14,475 nucleotides of DNA, from assembly GCA_021801545.1 (NCBI GenBank), contig JAJYXX010000211.1:1-14475 (forward strand), written 5' to 3'. The stretch comes from Chloroflexota bacterium. Lineage in GTDB: Bacteria > Chloroflexota > Limnocylindria > Limnocylindrales > CSP1-4. Each line of letters opens with the position of its first letter. Position 1 is the first letter of the stretch. A model generated the notes under the pieces. The model was not told the DNA's origin, did not search any database, and saw only the letters and a list, made by a program, of their open reading frames with translations. The position numbers were made by a program, and so were the translations under genes. This document shows, one piece after another, positions 13,082 through 14,475 of the stretch.

Positions 13082-14475
13082 TCAGCCGCGCTCGAGGTAG
13101 CGCTCGCGGTCCCAGGGGTGGACGACCGCGTCGTAGGTCTGCTGCTCGACACGGGCCGCGTTGAGGTAGTGGTCGACGATATCCTGGCCGAAGATCTCCA
13201 CCGCCGCCTCGCTCCGGTCGAGCTCGATGATCGCCTCCCAGAGGGCCCGCGGCATCCGCTCGCAGCCGGTCGCGACGTAGCCGTTGCCCTTGTACTCGGC
13301 CGGCGGCTCGATCTCGTGCTCGATCCCCCACAGGCCCGCGCCGACCATCGCCGCGTATGTCAGGTAGGCGTTCATGTCCCCGCCCGGGAAGCGGTTCTCG
13401 ATGTGGAGGGCCTGACCGTGGCCGACGATCCGGAAGCCGGTCGTACGGTTGTCGCGGCCCCAGACGACGTTCACCGGCGCCCACGAGAGGGCGGCGAAGC
13501 GCTTGTACGAGTTCACGTTCGGGGCGATGAACACCGCCAGCTGGCGTGACAGGGCCATCATGCCGCCCATGAAATGGCGCATCGTCTTGGACATCTTGTA
13601 TGGGGCGTCGGAGGCGGGGTCCTCCATCAGCGAGCGCGTCCCGTCGGCGTTCCAGACGCTCATGTGGAGGTGGCCCGACGAGCCCGTCCAGCGGTGATCG
13701 GGCTTGGCCATGAACGTGATCCCCCAGCCGTTGAGGTAAGCGATCTCCTTCGCGCCGTGCTTGAAGATGACCGTCCGGTCGGCCGACTCGAGGACCTCGT
13801 CGTAGCGGATGTTCACCTCGTGCTGGCCCGGGGCGGCCTCGCCCTTGCTGAACTCGACGGGGATCCGTGCCTCGGTCATCTGGTTGCGCAGCAGCCGGTG
13901 GAGCGGCTCGGCCTTCGTCGCCTGGAGGAGGTGATAGTCCTCGTTGTAATGGCCGAACGGTTCCGGGGTCACCCAGCCCTTCCGGTGCTGCTCCTCCCAG
14001 GAGTCCTTGAGGACGAAGTACTCGAGCTCCGAGCCAGCCTTGACGACGTAGCCCATCGAGGCCGCCTTGGCGACCTGGCGCTTCAGCATCGTGCGCGGCG
14101 AGACGGGGATCTCCGTGTGGGTCTCCTCGTCGACCGTGTCGGAGAGGACGAGGGCGGTGCGGTCGAGCCAGGGCAGGACGCGCAGCGTCCCCCAGACAGG
14201 CTTGGCGATCCAGTCGCCATAACCGGTCTCCCAGTTCATGAGCTTGAAACCGTCCGGCGTGTTCATCTCCATGTCGGTGCCCAGGAGGTACGTGCAGAAA
14301 TGGGCACCATGGTCGATGACGCCGTTCAGGAACGCCTGGGCCTGGACGCGCTTGCCGACGAGACGGCCCTGCATGTCGGTCAGGGCGACGACGAGCGTGT
14401 CGACGCGACCGTCCCGGACCATCGCCTCCAGCTCCTGGAGCATCGGATGCTTGCTGGGGTGCTTGGCGTTGCTCA
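13082..14475 (-). CDS. Glutamine synthetase-family ligase, 5' end at or beyond window edge
   Basis: An ATG at 14443 gives 453 residues, but the frame stays open upstream and reads SNAKHPSKHP, with the window ending in TG. One further base (A) would make ATGAGCAAC, so the true start is probably one base outside. Type I-like glutamine synthetase motifs are present (numbering from ATG 14443): SELEYF (138-143), Glu202 and Glu209 (HEVNIRY), GSSGHLHMS (254-262), APNVNSYKRF (307-316), WGRDNRT (328-334), and HIENRFPGGDMNAY (347-360). These supply metal, ATP and glutamate contacts. Members of this branch often ligate glutamate to amines (gamma-glutamylation in amine or polyamine breakdown) rather than ammonia; the amine cannot be read from sequence. 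The protein acts in the cytoplasm. It is oriented towards the SDR at the left edge, with the defence cassette between. Confidence 0.92.
   Translation of the reverse strand, partial: SNAKHPSKHPMLQELEAMVRDGRVDTLVVALTDMQGRLVGKRVQAQAFLNGVIDHGAHFCTYLLGTDMEMNTPDGFKLMNWETGYGDWIAKPVWGTLRVLPWLDRTALVLSDTVDEETHTEIPVSPRTMLKRQVAKAASMGYVVKAGSELEYFVLKDSWEEQHRKGWVTPEPFGHYNEDYHLLQATKAEPLHRLLRNQMTEARIPVEFSKGEAAPGQHEVNIRYDEVLESADRTVIFKHGAKEIAYLNGWGITFMAKPDHRWTGSSGHLHMSVWNADGTRSLMEDPASDAPYKMSKTMRHFMGGMMALSRQLAVFIAPNVNSYKRFAALSWAPVNVVWGRDNRTTGFRIVGHGQALHIENRFPGGDMNAYLTYAAMVGAGLWGIEHEIEPPAEYKGNGYVATGCERMPRALWEAIIELDRSEAAVEIFGQDIVDHYLNAARVEQQTYDAVVHPWDRERYLERG

Noticed and set aside
10116..13484. Two minus-strand open frames of about 504 residues (10116-11630 and 11970-13484) opposite the DUF499 gene
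   Set aside because: They are low-complexity, Arg/Pro/Gly-rich shadows created by high-GC codon bias; neither has domain-like sequence, and the plus-strand gene is clearly real.
1..14475. tRNA, rRNA, transposase or integrase genes
   Set aside because: No cloverleaf, ribosomal RNA segment or DDE/tyrosine-recombinase-like protein was recognised on either strand by eye.

Overview
This is a high-GC window (about 70% G+C over most of its length) from a bacterium. The codon bias and the style of the flanking metabolic genes would fit Chloroflexota or Actinomycetota, but no marker gene settles it; this placement is inference. The layout has two layers. The outer layer is two minus-strand metabolic genes cut by the window ends: a glutamine synthetase-like ligase on the right (13082 to the edge) and the N-terminal 80 residues of a short-chain dehydrogenase on the left (1-241). 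They point the same way, so in a relative without the middle block the ligase would read towards the dehydrogenase.

The inner layer is a compact plus-strand cassette, about 607-13025, that looks like a phage-defence operon. In order it holds: a SNF2/RapA-type helicase with a C-terminal DUF3883 (nuclease-fold) domain; an AlbA_2/HATPase-type ATP-binding protein with winged helices; a DUF1156 (COG1743-like) zinc-ribbon adenine DNA methyltransferase; a small DUF4258/DUF2283 pair resembling a toxin-antitoxin module; a 317-residue protein joining an apparent PUA/EVE-like N-terminal domain to a PD-(D/E)XK nuclease; and a DUF499 (COG1483-like) AAA+ ATPase. Gene junctions are tight (ATGA overlaps at 4020 and 9287, a stop codon inside the next Shine-Dalgarno at 8806), except for a 100-base gap at 5721-5820 carrying repeated operator-like motifs.

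DUF1156 methyltransferases and DUF499 ATPases are known to travel together in defence islands with helicases. The unusual points here are the PUA-like/nuclease fusion, the AlbA_2 protein and the embedded small pair. A plausible model, which is inference, is that the methyltransferase marks self DNA, the helicase and DUF499 ATPase scan or remodel DNA, and the PD-(D/E)XK protein (and perhaps DUF3883) cuts, with the N-terminal domain reading modified bases.

Two non-coding or compositional features stand out. Upstream of the helicase, 457-563 contains two 37-base repeats (one mismatch) around a 33-base spacer. This is CRISPR-like geometry, but each repeat is also a hairpin with a strong Shine-Dalgarno in its loop. 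Inside the methyltransferase gene, 7141-7800 drops to about 58% G+C between flanks of roughly 70-80%. This block contains the catalytic DPPY motif and probably much of the target-recognition region, which suggests an imported segment.
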